This document shows, one piece after another, positions 13,801 to 23,910 of a DNA stretch of 64,000 nucleotides. The position numbers were made by a program, and so were the translations under genes. The DNA lies in contig NC_088775.1 in NCBI RefSeq assembly GCF_954871325.1, forward strand, positions 87,645,561-87,709,560. The letters are read 5' to 3'. The notes under the pieces were generated by a model that saw nothing but the letters and a program-made list of their open reading frames with translations, made no database searches and was not told the origin of the DNA. How positions within the stretch are numbered: position 1 is the first letter of the stretch; each line of letters begins with the position of its first letter. Source of the stretch: Gordionus sp. m RMFG-2023 (Eukaryota > Nematomorpha > Gordioida > Chordodea > Parachordodidae).

Positions 13801-16800
13801 CATTAGTTCAGAGTTAATTGAATGGAATTCGAAATTCTTTATCAAATAATGATTTTTTTTCTCCCTTTCATTGGATATTTTATTAATGTTCGATTTTGTC
13901 CTATATTAAGTCTGTAAAAAGACTTATTTCAAGTATTATGAAAAATAAATAAAATTTAATTATATGTATAATGTAAATGAATGAAAGTTGTTATAAGAAA
14001 AATTATATTTTTTTTACTCTGTAAGGCCTTCTTCCTCAGCATAGAATTTAAAGAAGTTAGAGTTTGCTTGGTATTTTTCCTTGGCATAAATTTATTTTGA
14101 TTACGACTTCCCCCTTTCCTGCCACGAGGAGCTGGTTTCATGTAATCTGATGAAATAGAACTTGATCTAGATCGGATTCTGCTTCCAGCTAATTTGGTAT
14201 CACTATTTGACTTTCCTTTGTCCTTGTTATGGTGATCATGATGGCGATCCTTTGAATCTCTTGTATCTGTAGGTTTTCCACTGTCAAGCTTATCTATCTC
14301 CTCACCTTTTGGAGGAAAAATAATCCTAAAATTCTTTGGGCCCTGGCTACCACCAGTTTTTATGATTCTAGTGGATCTAGAATCCACAATATCTAGGTTA
14401 ATACTTTTTGGAATATTAGGATCATTGATTTTAACAGCTTTATTTTTATTTAAATCAGGCTCTTCTCCAACGTTTGATTTGTCCTCTACATTTATCTCAT
14501 TGCCAATAGAAATCTCGTCAAAATCGGCGGAGAAAGCATCCAATATAACAAAATCTCCTTTGGTGATAACTTCATTGTCCAAAGTGCGAGGTTTCGAATC
14601 TTCACTGGCTACTGGCTCATTAGGAATTAAATCAATTTTGGGGGAGCCAGAAGTTAGTTTATCACCAAAATCATCAGATTCCTGTATTTTGTTATCTATA
14701 GTAATTTCAGTTGATTCACGGGAAATCTTTTGACTGGGCGTTTTGTGGATCCTGATGATAGTTTTATTAGTGACACTGTCTTTTTCAATGCTGAAATGAT
14801 TAGCCGTTTGTTCCACAGCCACATCTTCTGAGGTGATAATATCATTTGATTTAGTCATTTTTAGGTTAGGATAATTCTTACTCCGTTTACGTTTGTCCTT
14901 AGCAACAGGACTCATATCTCTAATTAATTCCTTTTTCTTGTCACTAGGTCTCAAGATATATCTTGACAAACTGCTGGCCAATTTATTAATGTTCCTATTC
15001 TCGGTCTCTTTCTGTTCGATGTGTTCAGAGTCTGACACATTTTCATAAGAGGCATCAAATTTAGACTTTTCTTTGGCGATATCATTGTAAATTTTCATGA
15101 TGTGACATATCATATCAAATTCAGGATGTTTAGGATTTACCTCAATATATCTTATGCGCTTAGATTTTTGAAGATGGTTAGGCAGTAGATGCATTATCTT
15201 TTGGATAACGGCATCCATGATTATTTGCTGATCCACTTTTGAGGAATGACCTTTGAGGCTTATTTGTTTTTCAACTTCTTCACTGTAAAATTTTTCAAAG
15301 TCATTCAATAAGGTTGGAGTCTGAACTCTCTAAGAAAAAAATAATTATTTTGGTGTTATTGAAAATTTTTTTTTGAATATTTATGTATTTATAATAGTAA
15401 ATAAATAAAGATGAAATTATTAAATAGAGTATGAACCTGGATTTTTTTAACCTTTTTAAAATTTTAATGTATTCATAATTTAAATCAGAGGTGTACCAAT
15501 ACCAATTATTAGGCCAATACCAACCCAACAATATTCATCAATACCAACTGATGGTTATGGGGCATCTCAAATAATTTTTATTTAATCACATGGTCTGTCA
15601 GATATGACAAGTTATTAATAAAAATGATAAAATTTTATTAAAACTCATTTTAAATATATCTTAATGCTAAAAGGGTGACCTAATTGAGCATATTCCAAAA
15701 AAGAAAACCAGTTTACATTTTTATTAATGTTTATAAATTACTTGCTCTATACCCCCACAATTAACATTAACACATATCTAACATTTAATTCTACATATTT
15801 ATTTAATTAAATATATTTATCCAATTAAAAAATCTTGCAGGTTGGGTTAGTGATGATAAGAGCCGATTTTTAAAAATAACTAACTCAATATTTTAGCCAA
15901 AAAATATTGTCAAAGGTACCAGATTTTGCTAATAGATGTCTAGACTTTGAGCCAACTATGAGCAAAATCTTCAGGCTTGAGTAATATTTTTCTGGATAAA
16001 ATAATGAATTAGCCATTTTAAAAAATCGGCTAAAATAGAGTCATTTAACAACACTAAATTGGGTTATTATCATCAGTCAGTATTTTTCCTTCTAGTTTTC
16101 TTTTTTTTCATCATAAAATACAACATAAAAAGTTAATATAATTATTTTAGCATAAAAAATTGCACTTCATAAGTTGTTAAATCATCCTTAATTTTTATAA
16201 TTTAATATAGGAAAACATTTTGTGGCAACTCTATTATTAGGAAGTAAATAGAATTAAACTTCCAACTCTGGTTGTATTACAGCATTACCTAGCCAATGCA
16301 GCTATCAGTGATAAGTGAATTATTTAATAAAACTGGGAACTTTGATAAATCAGGTAGAATTTTCTTTGCTGGTAATATTTAAAAATGTGTCTTTCTACAT
16401 GTTAATTAATTATAAAAAAATAGCATTGATAATTGAATAAAAAATTTTTGTTTATATAATATATGATTCCTTTATTATATAATAAATTAAATTTTGGGCT
16501 GGGTTAAAAATCCCTGAGCCAGGTCAGGCTTAAATAATTTAATTTAGGAAAACTATAAAAATTTATGTATTAGTAGCAAAAGGCCAATATTACATATCAA
16601 TATCAGCTAAATAACTGGTATCAATGCACCTGTGATTTTGATATAATAAATATTCTAAATAAAGACCAGTACTTAAATAAATGAATCTTACTATAAAGTT
16701 GTGAACATGTTCTTTAGATAGGATGTGGTGCATAATGGCTTTATCTTTTGCTTCAGGTTTTGACTGAAGTTTATCTTTGTTAAAGTATTTTGGAGAAAAT

Positions 16801-17415
16801 CCACAAAGATAGCACAAATAATAAGATGTGTCTTTATACATACTTTTAATTATGTAATCAATACCTAATAAATCAATGAGATAGATATGGTTATCAAAAA
16901 TATTTTACCTAATAATTCTGGCCTTGATTCCAAGAAATTTATAGCTCCATGTTTTAGTTCAAATTTAGTAGCAATCACTTTATGATCTATGGTAAAAATA
17001 AATATTATTTGTTTAAATAATAAAAATATTTTTTTAAAACGTACTTCCAAATGTGTTAATAGCTTGAACCCATTTATGAGACAAACTTTCTTGATGAGGT
17101 TCCATACATTTATTTATAATATCATAATAATAATTTAATTTGCAATCCTAATTTAGATATGATTATAATTTTTAAATAGACTGTTACTGTGCAGAATTTG
17201 TACATATCCTTCATGGTCCTTAATTTCATTAAGTGTGTTTCTTGTTTGGAATGTGCTTTAAGTAACTAAATCAAAAATTATAAAAATTACTTTTTGTTTA
17301 AATTAACTTCCTCCGATTGGCAAATGGTACGACATATTTCGCATAGATATATTGATGGCTTCTTTGGCTTATCAACATCAAGCTCATGGTTGTTATCGTC
17401 ATTTTCTAACTCCAT
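1607..17415 (-). CDS. Gene A: 13-exon three-zinc-finger, RS- and Pro/His-rich nuclear-type protein (1,499 aa model)
   Basis: Exons on the minus strand: 17415-17308, 17265-17188, 17147-17045, 16986-16909, 16864-16692, 15329-14018, 8566-8442, 6406-5679, 5500-5297, 4076-3778, 3728-3641, 3204-2283 and 1888-1607 (stop TAG). All introns are GT..AG, every phase matches, and the total is 4,500 nt. Residues 1-180 hold three C2H2 fingers with H-x5-H spacing. Residues ~181-618 are charged and Ser/Lys-rich. Residues ~618-830 are mainly helical. Residues ~835-890 form an RS domain. Residues ~1100-1410 are Pro/His-rich, followed by an Asn/Arg-rich tail. Such fingers plus RS and Pro-rich tracts are typical of RNA-binding or splicing-associated nuclear proteins; that role is inferred. 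The weakest link is the 5.45 kb intron 6, which has compatible phase but might hide another exon or separate two genes. I cannot name an orthologue. Confidence 0.8.
2283..3204 (-). CDS. Gene A exon 12: Pro/His-rich and Ser-rich region
   Basis: 922 nt. It opens RYPPPIPPPSQDFRYPPPPP, then PYPHPYPDEHAYPTLVRH, then about eight PPPPHH/PPPHY repeats, a basic stretch (KLKYPKKKSEDPNK) and a Ser-rich segment ending SFPHMLIPGHSHHNQ before donor CAG|GTTATT. The PPPPHH array is a tandem repeat at DNA level and is much shorter in copy B. That fits repeat-length change by slippage. Confidence 0.82.
3300..3425. mobile_element. MITE, partial, CGGCTAACTCAATATT family
   Basis: The right half is present (CTCAAGGCTTAGGCAATATT ... 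TTGAGTTAGCCGTTTTAAAA). It sits in intron 11 of gene A. The matching position in copy B (53,332-53,550) has a fuller copy, so insertion predates the gene duplication. Confidence 0.55.
3641..3728 (-). CDS. Gene A exon 11
   Basis: 88 nt encoding GLGGNPFEPVQYDPNVRPPI then DPYHHLPVPR. Copy B (54350-54239) has 112 nt, an in-frame difference of 24 nt (8 residues) after QYD/RYD. Both keep AG|GT junctions. Confidence 0.8.
3778..4076 (-). CDS. Gene A exon 10: helical exon with proline tail
   Basis: 299 nt, starting RNRPDPSLPTALYLQSQL. A leucine-rich helix follows (LKRLLQDALKAQVRILEKY), then an SSLPPPIDERYR segment leading into the Pro-rich part. Phase 2 in and phase 1 out match the neighbouring exons. 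Copy B has an exon of the same length at 54695-54397. Confidence 0.82.
4192..4408. mobile_element. MITE, CGGCTAACTCAATATT family
   Basis: Inverted ends AGTGATGCAAAATCGCTTCA and, on the right, TTGGTTCAAATGGAGC. It lies in intron 9 of gene A, and an orthologous copy lies at 54,822-55,028 in gene B, so it was already there at duplication. Confidence 0.6.
5297..5500 (-). CDS. Gene A exon 9: short coiled-coil exon
   Basis: 204 nt between acceptor ATATGTAG and donor ACTAG|GTATTT. It encodes a likely coiled coil (NTLEESMRQQDELARSLRGM, then LEDKIKRLIDVQNGLL) followed by FFPPPQASPID. Codon R is split across the exon 8/9 junction. Copy B has the same 204-nt exon. Confidence 0.82.
5679..6406 (-). CDS. 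Gene A exon 8: helical block and RS domain
   Basis: 728 nt. The first ~115 residues (VDMTREDFTKPETIRRLFDV onward) are amphipathic and probably all-helical. A Gly/Met-rich linker (AGGMGGMVGG) follows. Then comes an RS domain (ARSRSKSPRDRERSS, RHRSTSRSRRSSKRNRSRES). RS domains are SR-kinase substrates and mediate speckle and spliceosome contacts. The exon is duplicated almost unchanged in copy B (59243-58516, also 728 nt). Confidence 0.85.
6550..7640 (-). mobile_element. MULE-like transposase fragment in intron 7 of gene A
   Basis: This stretch is absent from copy B, so it is an insertion in A or a loss in B. On the minus strand around 7,220-7,150 there is NEPRFSLETWNVNQSSLSN. It resembles the segment before the TNN-VE-W motif near the C-terminus of MULE/FLYWCH-type transposases. 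Further on, HQSGY and EMQWPHMKPNLNYC appear in shifting frames. The fragment is short and broken. Ends and target duplications were not found. Confidence 0.4.
8442..8566 (-). CDS. Gene A exon 7
   Basis: This 125-nt exon runs from acceptor TTTTAAAG to donor CAG|GTATCA. It encodes about 41 residues (LESIGSFPMFQNILVTLDNQ region, then GRVRGFLPGMPQ). The same exon, same length and same splice sites, is conserved in copy B at 60815-60691, while the flanking introns have drifted. That makes it a real exon. Confidence 0.8.
8567..10300. other. Intron 6 of gene A, right part; no gene seen
   Basis: AT-rich. The part up to about 9,245 is still shared with copy B (60,816-61,450) but shows no conserved frame. 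The rest is unremarkable. Confidence 0.5.
10301..11665. mobile_element. hAT-type non-autonomous element, GGCGTAGCTA-end family, copy 1
   Basis: The left end TAGTGGTGTAGCTATGG and a G/C run match the element at 23911-24727 (CAGTGGCGTAGCTACGG). Shared interior includes ~26-bp TTTATAATTAAAGCAATAT tandem units (11,205-11,360) and an embedded MITE (11,473-11,640). A ~90-bp segment is repeated at 10,392 and 10,680. The matching right end is missing, so the copy is truncated. No transposase. Confidence 0.55.
11473..11640. mobile_element. MITE nested in the GGCGTAGCTA element
   Basis: Starts AGTGTTGTTAATTGCTC and ends AATCGGCTCAATTTAACAAC. It is bordered by ATTAAAATT-like sequence on both sides. The same nesting occurs at 24,424, so the host element spread after acquiring it. 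Confidence 0.6.
11666..14017. other. Intron 6 of gene A, left part; nothing recognised
   Basis: About 2.3 kb of AT-rich sequence with no frame, RNA or repeat I can support. An unseen exon cannot be excluded. Confidence 0.45.
14018..15329 (-). CDS. Gene A exon 6: long charged Ser/Lys-rich region
   Basis: The acceptor TTTCTTAG precedes 15329. Phase 0 joins it to exon 5 at 16692. The first ~70 codons look folded (MNDFEKFYSEEVEK-like start, then helices with KHPEFDMICHIMKIYNDI). The rest is low-complexity, rich in D, E, K, S and T, with short basic patches (KDKRKRSKN, RSRSSSISSD, APRGRKGGSRNQNK) that suit nuclear localisation. A GTAAAA donor at 14017 comes after phase 1, matching exon 7. Without that splice the frame runs on to a stop at about 13956 with a hydrophobic tail, so the end is less certain than the start. 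Confidence 0.75.
15330..16691. other. Intron 5 of gene A with an embedded MITE
   Basis: 1.36 kb between exon 6 and exon 5. It contains a full-length member of the ~215-bp inverted-repeat family at about 15,845-16,058. No other feature was seen. Confidence 0.6.
15845..16058. mobile_element. MITE of the CGGCTAACTCAATATT family
   Basis: Terminal inverted repeats are visible: AGCCGATTTTTAAAAATAAC near the left, and its complement GCCATTTTAAAAAATCGGCT near the right, flanked by TTAACAACACT. The core has TTTTGCTAATAGATGTCTAG and CTTGAGTAATATTTTT. Members recur near 3,300, 4,192, 11,473, 24,424, 42,440, 53,332, 53,835 and 54,822. The ends (AGTGTTGTTAA) suggest a hAT-type MITE. Confidence 0.65.
16692..17415 (-). 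CDS. Gene A exons 1-5: zinc-finger block and start codon
   Basis: Exon 1 starts at the ATG at 17415 (MELEND...). Finger 1 crosses exons 1 and 2 as C-x2-C-x12-H-x5-H (YLCEIC ... HSKQETH). Finger 2 appears only across the exon 2/3 junction (KFCT + DCKL gives C-x2-C, then 15 residues, then H-x5-H, HQESLSH). Finger 3 is in exon 5 (YLCYLC, then 25 residues, then HILSKEH). H-x5-H spacing is that of U1/matrin/JAZ-like fingers, which commonly bind dsRNA or RNA. The four introns are short (42-61 nt). A zinc finger completed by splicing is strong evidence for the junctions. Confidence 0.82.
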
Positions 17416-17852
17416 TTTGTATTTAGATATTTTTTATAAAATAAAACGAGGAAAGTTGAATTATAATTTCTAAATAAAATAAATTTATAATTAATTCTAT
17501 TATTGGGTAGGTTTTCCGGTACAAATAGATATTGACTTTTATATGATTAAATTTGATCAATTATAAAAAAAAGCACTATGTTTGTGTGAATTTTAAATGT
17601 TTTTCATTTAGGATACATTTGAATTCATTGAAAATTATATGCCAATGTTTTAGAATATTCATATAAAAGAAACACATCTCAGTACTAATCTCTCACATGA
17701 ACATGGCTGTAAACATATTAATACTTAATTCAGTATTAAATTTAACTGTTAGAGACCCAAACCGAATCAAGTATTTTCTTTTAAAATGGGTGGGCTCTTT
17801 TTCACTATCTTTTTAAGACTCATAAGTGTTTAAGTAAGAATCTAGTCTTGAA
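17416..17852 (-). promoter_or_regulatory. Upstream flank and presumed promoter/5' UTR of gene A
   Basis: Only about 440 bp separate the gene A start codon from the first Helitron-like arm. The stretch is AT-rich, with several TATA-like words and no motif I can single out. Its promoter role is inferred from position only. Confidence 0.3.
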
Positions 17853-20223
17853 CCTATATTGGAATTTTTTAATGTTAAATATTAGTCTTATTTAATATCT
17901 CTGGGCTTGGTTTCATAATTATTAGGGAAGGTGGGTTAGAGAAATTCTTTTTAAATATTAAGATCTTGGATGCTTTTTTCTTGAACCTATATTAGGATTT
18001 TTTAATGTTAAATGTTAGTCTTGGATGCTTGGATATTTTTTCCATGTTAAATGTTAGTCTTATGTTATTCTTTTTATAAATTAATATATTTTACCTGTTG
18101 ACTAATTGGTAAATCAGATATTTCCTCTTCATTAATTATAAATTTAATATCTCTGGGCTTGATTTCAAAATTATTAGGGAAGGTGGGCTGAGAAAATCTT
18201 TTAAAATATTAAGATCTTGGATGCTTAGATATTTTATCCAGTTTAACCTATATTGGGATTTTTTATTATTAAATGTTCGTCTTGGATGCTTGGATATTTT
18301 TTCCAGATATTGTAGGGTAGAACCTATATTAGGATTTTTTAATGTTAAATGTTAGTCTTATGTTATAAATTTAATATCTCTGGGCTTGATTTCAATATTA
18401 TTAGGGAAGGTGGGCTTTAGAAAATCTTTTTAAATATTAAGATCTTGGATGCTTGGATCATTACATTTATCATGTTATTTTTTTACTTTTAGAATATCAT
18501 AATAGACTTGATTAGTCCCTCAAAAATTTTATTTGATGATAGCCCTCCAACCTATTAGAAATATGCATCTAATATTGACCCTTCTACCGGTTTTACATTA
18601 TTTTAATGTTTGTTTAATTTCAACAATAGTATATTTATATTTTTGCCTGATTTCTTTATTTGTCTAGGCTAACCCTAATCCCTCACATTGCTACCAAACA
18701 TTATGAATCTTTTATTAAAGATAAGCAAAGAAAAAAAATGGCGATTCAACAACCGCCTTACCCGTTCTAGTTACTGGTGGCCAAGATAATAAAGCACTGT
18801 GAACTCCTCTGGAGGTTTATTTTGTTTTTTATCTAATGTTTTATATCTATATGCTTATTTTATACACCCAATTGCCTCCAAATGATATTTCTATCACCAC
18901 TACCACAATCCCTATGCCACCTCTGCCTAATTTTTAACAAATAAAAGCATTTAATTCCACTATCAATTACCTCATTAGGAGTTATTATAAATAATACTTT
19001 ATCCGATTCCCTGAGGAACTTTCATGAATATTTAGAGAGATGTTCAAACGTGAATGTGTAGTGCGGCCAATTTCATTAACATTATTAATGGGAAAATATG
19101 CGGTAGTTTTGTCATGGCCTTTATAACAATACTTACGACCGTTTTATGGTTGAGTTGACAATGTTGTTCAATATTCTATTTGAGAGGGGGATACCAAAAC
19201 TGACACTTTGGCAGAAATATCATTTTGCGTTCTTCTTTTACCAGTAGCCCAGGGCCTCAGCTTTATCAGGACACAAGGGGTGTTGTACACTGCTTTGATA
19301 ATCCGTCATTATTCATTTCTTTCATCTACAACCCTAAATGGGATGATATTATACATTAATTTTTCCTTCTGCAGACGACTGAAAGGATTTCCTCTTAATT
19401 TTACCAGACACACAGAGTAATAATTATTCCTCATCATTTTTTAAAAAATTACCTAAATTTATATGGCAAGAAAAACAAATTTCTTAAAAAATATATAAAT
19501 AAATTGCATATAAGTTTCATTAGTATTGAATGGCATTTTTGTAATTTAAATAAATAGCATTTTTTTTGTACTTAACAAAAGATATAGATAGCCCTTATCA
19601 AATTTTTTGATAAAAGGAGTTAACCCACTATTGGTAAATCTGAGATTTCCCCTTCATGTGTTGATAAATTATTTAGAAATTTAACTATCTCCGGGTTTGG
19701 GAAATAGTTTTGAAACTTAATATGTGATGGACTGGGCTTAAAAAATATTCCTCAACATTAATATTTGCTTGCACCTGACTTGGGAATATCTTATACAAAT
19801 TATTATGGGCCGGGCTAGGAAAAAATTTTCAAAATTATTATGGGTTGAGCTAGGCTTGAGAATTTTTTTTATAAATTATAAGGTCTTGAACGCGTGGAAA
19901 TTTTTTCCAATTATTATGAGCTTGGACCTGGCTTGAAATTTTTTAATGTTAAATGTTAGTCTTATGTAACCAGTAATATATTTACAAAGAATTTTGGTAT
20001 TGGGTACAAGCTCATTTAAATATATTTTGACTCAAATAATAGTTTCCACTCTTAGTCCTAATGGGTTGGACTCAATGACATTGCTTGGACTTGACATAAA
20101 TGGGGAGGGGGGGGGGTTAAAATTATATAAATTGGATATGATTTTTAAATAAAAGGTAACATCTTTCTTAAAAAAACGAATAAAATTCTCATTCTCCGTC
20201 ATTTTTGACGGGCTATCTACTAG
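17853..20223 (+). mobile_element. Helitron-like non-autonomous element, left arm
   Basis: The 3' end shows a 16-bp hairpin (CCGTCATTTTTGACGG), then GGCTATCTA and CTAG, followed by T at 20224. This is the classic Helitron end (hairpin, CTRR, target T). The first ~620 bp consist of several diverged repeats of a ~150-240 bp unit (ATCTCTGGGCTTGATTTCAA ... ATTAAGATCTTGGATGCTT). A 70-codon open frame (MAEISFCVLLLPVAQGLSFI...) at 19208-19420 has no known match and may be chance conserved between copies. No Rep/helicase is present. An inverted copy lies at 28035-30218. Confidence 0.6.
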
Positions 20224-20989
20224 TCATATTGTAATTTTATTTCTTATTTAAAATATATTATTTTAATCCAAGATTGTCATCACGTCGATATGGAATATAT
20301 ACTTCAATGACGAAGCTTCCATGAAAGAATAAGAAACAATGGATAAATAAACCTGGGAAAACAGACAATTTAAAAAAATTATTCTATAAAATTATCTAAA
20401 ATGCCAACATCAATTTTATTAACAGCGATTTATTCACAATATTTCGTATCAAATTGGAGGCATACTTCATATTAAACGATACATCGGGCAATGAAAAAAA
20501 TAGGGCAGCACTCATATCGGCATTATCAATGGAAGGACTTAAATAAATTTATTTTAAAATCGCTCCAAGTCCATTAATAAAATAAAATATGACAATATTC
20601 AAGATTCTTTAATAGCCAACTAGAAAAAATAGCACCGTTGGAAAGTTTCTAATTTGTTAAACGTACTCAAAGAGATGGAGAAACCAACCTTGAATTTTTA
20701 AATTAACTAAAGCATTAGCAGTAAAATGCAATTATAAAGAAAAATATGAAGGAAATTTAAAAAGGCAGATAATTAACGGATTAGCAAGCAAAGAGATTAA
20801 AACAAAATTATTACTAGAAGAAAATATGGGAATAGAGGAAATTGAAATACTCTTTCAAACCATGGACTTGGTAGAGGAAAAGGAAAAGGCTAAAGCAAAA
20901 GCAAAAGGTATATTTTATTGTCAAGCCGTAAAGTAACGAGATGAAGGGAAAATAGAAAATAATAAAATAAACTATATACAAGAAAATAA

Positions 20990-22928
20990 AAAATAAAAAA
21001 TTTTTATGGGGACTTAGCCCCCCATACCCCCCATTTGTGGGCCTTCTTCACGCTTTTGCCAGGCCTTCGGCCGGGTTATATATTAATATAAAATACTTTT
21101 TTAAAATTTGATAACTCTGAATAATTATTCTGAATTTCACATTTTGTCATTTATTATATTATGCATACAAAATAAAAAAGCATATAAATAATTAAAACAA
21201 TATAAGACATTTCAAAAAATATTATTTCTTAATACAAAATCTATTTATTACAGTATAAAATATTTTCGATTGTTGATATAAATTTTGCGTCTAAAAAATT
21301 ACAAGTGATAAAAAAGGTTAATTAATTCATACATATGCCTCAATTGATAATTGTTTTTAAAAACTACATATTATAAAATTAGGAACTTAAATTGACAAAA
21401 GGTCAAAAAACTAATACACTCTGTTACCATTTTTTGACAATGTTTTATTGAATGTACTAATAAGGAAAAATTTATAGGACTAACTAAATCAATAATTCTT
21501 GGAGAAGAGAATATAAACGACCAATCCAAATCATAAAACTATATGGTGGTTAGAGCATTCTTAAATGACATGATGGAAGCTAGATAAGTAATTGAAAAAA
21601 AAATTGTGAGATATTAAATTTCTTAAAGATTATCTTCAATTTTTAATGATCTAAACAACTATACAGTTGACCATTATTGATTATAAAATATGCAATCAAA
21701 TGCTCTCAGCAGCTGTAATAAATCTTAAATTACATAGCCACACAAATAATAGATGCTGGTTAATTTGCAGTCATACCCATATTTATTATTCTAGATAAAT
21801 TGATAAAACAAAAGCACTAAAAATCTTTAGAATAAATTATGCAAATGTATTGAATGAAGCCTTAAGTTATTTACAAGGCAGGGATGCCATATTAGAAATG
21901 AAAAGAACCAGAGTGATATGATAGAAGAAATTAATTAAGATTTTATATATTATTGTAGCACCACCTCTCGTTATATTATATCTTAAAATAGTAGTAGTTG
22001 TAATAATATCAAAAATATACTAGTATTAAAAATTTAACTCAAAACTGTTTTTCAAATAAGAAAAAAATAGCTTTCCTAAAAACACGTAAAAAAGAGAATA
22101 AAAGTTATCTAATTTATAACATCCATTCTGAGATAAATAATAAGATATTTTTTTAAATATTTCCAAATAAATAGATGGCGTTAAATATTTAAAAGCAATT
22201 TATTACTTTTATTTATTATCAGAAGCATTTATTAGTAAAATTTATTAAAATATTAACTCTAATAATATATTATATAACTGTCAAATACGTCTGTAAAATT
22301 GTTATTAAACCTAATCTATTATATCTAATAGAGGATTATAAACTATATGTTTACTTACTTTTTATAAATAAATCTCTTATACTTATTTGGATTTGGACCT
22401 TGAAAATAATTTTAAGAAGAGGCATGGTAATTAAATTTAAATATCAATAATATAGTTGAGTAGTGATTTTGAACTCGGCTAATTACAATATTAAATTTGT
22501 TGATTTTTAATTAATATTTATTTAATTAGGGTTATATAATAATTTAAATAATAAAAGTCAATAAAGCTTCAACTATTAATGCTAAATTAATATTTAGTGA
22601 GTGATATTAATATTCTATTTTTAACACAGAATTTGATTGCAAGCTGGCATAGTGAAATAATAATTTATAAATATTAATATAATCTAATAATTAAAATAGT
22701 ATTCATATAAGAATAATTTAGATAAACTTATTAATTTTTAAATTATAAAATTAAATCTATATATTACTCAATAGAATTATAAAAGAAATCATACAGTGGG
22801 TAATCAAAAAAATTGATTTTTAGTTCAAAGGATATTAAGGAGTCATTAAAAAAAAAAATTTGCTTCAGGGGGCTGTTCAAATTTTTCAAGGGGTTTGAGC
22901 CCCTGCGCCCCCCTTAGCGACGCCACTG
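20990..22928. mobile_element. hAT-type non-autonomous element, GGCGTCGCTAG-end family, copy 1
   Basis: About 1.94 kb, similar throughout to 35028-36972. The right end, GAGCCCCTGCGCCCCCCTTA then GCGACGCCACTG, is intact. The first ~60 bases of the left end seen in copy 2 are missing. Just inside each end are GGGGGCT/AGCCCC-rich runs. The interior is AT-rich with no transposase. It is inserted in the gag region of the Ty3-type fossil. Confidence 0.6.
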
Positions 22929-23910
22929 AATAGTAATAATAATAGGATTTCAGGAAGGCTATAGTGACAATTATTCCACAATACGAGATTAGATAACATT
23001 ATTAGATATAATAATTATGACAACTCGAATTATGGAAGACATAATAACATTAACCTGGCAGTATAAATATAATAATAATTATAACAAATATTACCGACAT
23101 AATAATAGGTATGACAACAATAATTATTACCATAAAAATAAGTATCACTAATCTTACGATAAGATAAAGGGAATTTACAACACCAGCAATAATAACTAAC
23201 TATTAATACAACGACAAAATATAACAGGCAGACAAAAACAACTTGCTTCAAATGCGGTAGTGATAAACATTGATTAAATCTTGCGATCAAAGAGGTAAAG
23301 ATGAAGATATATCATATATATACTCGATAGATATCAAATCCTGTAAAGAAAAATTCAAAGTTAATCTGAATATAGAGGATTTGAAAATAAACATGATCCT
23401 AGATAGAGGAGCGTCAGTATCAATATTTCATTAAAGACAAAATCACCTCCGCGGGTACAAAATTAAAGACATACGAAGGTAACAAAATCGCCAACGTAAG
23501 CAGTAGGACATAAAAGTTCAGATAAAAGAAACCATAAAATACCTAGCTTTGATTATAGTGTGATGTATCATCATTGATAGGTATAAACTAGATAAAGAAA
23601 TTCAGAGAATTAGTATGGAAAGAATCGATATTAGCAGGGTAGGTAGATACATACAATAATAATAATAATATATATTACGTGGGACAAGAATTAAAATCCC
23701 TAACGGAGAAATAAGTAATAATATTTTATAAAAGGTTAAGGAAATTGAACAATATGTCCATTTGAGTATAAAAGACAAGGTGACCCCAAAATTTTGCGCC
23801 TCTAGAAAAATTTCATATGCTTTAGAAGAAAAGGTTGATGAGGAACTAACAAAATGAATTAAAGACGATATAATAGAAAATATAATATTTTCGGAATGAG
23901 TCAGACGACC

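Noticed and set aside
14362-14733. 123-residue plus-strand frame
   Set aside because: Antisense shadow of gene A exon 6, which has splice support.
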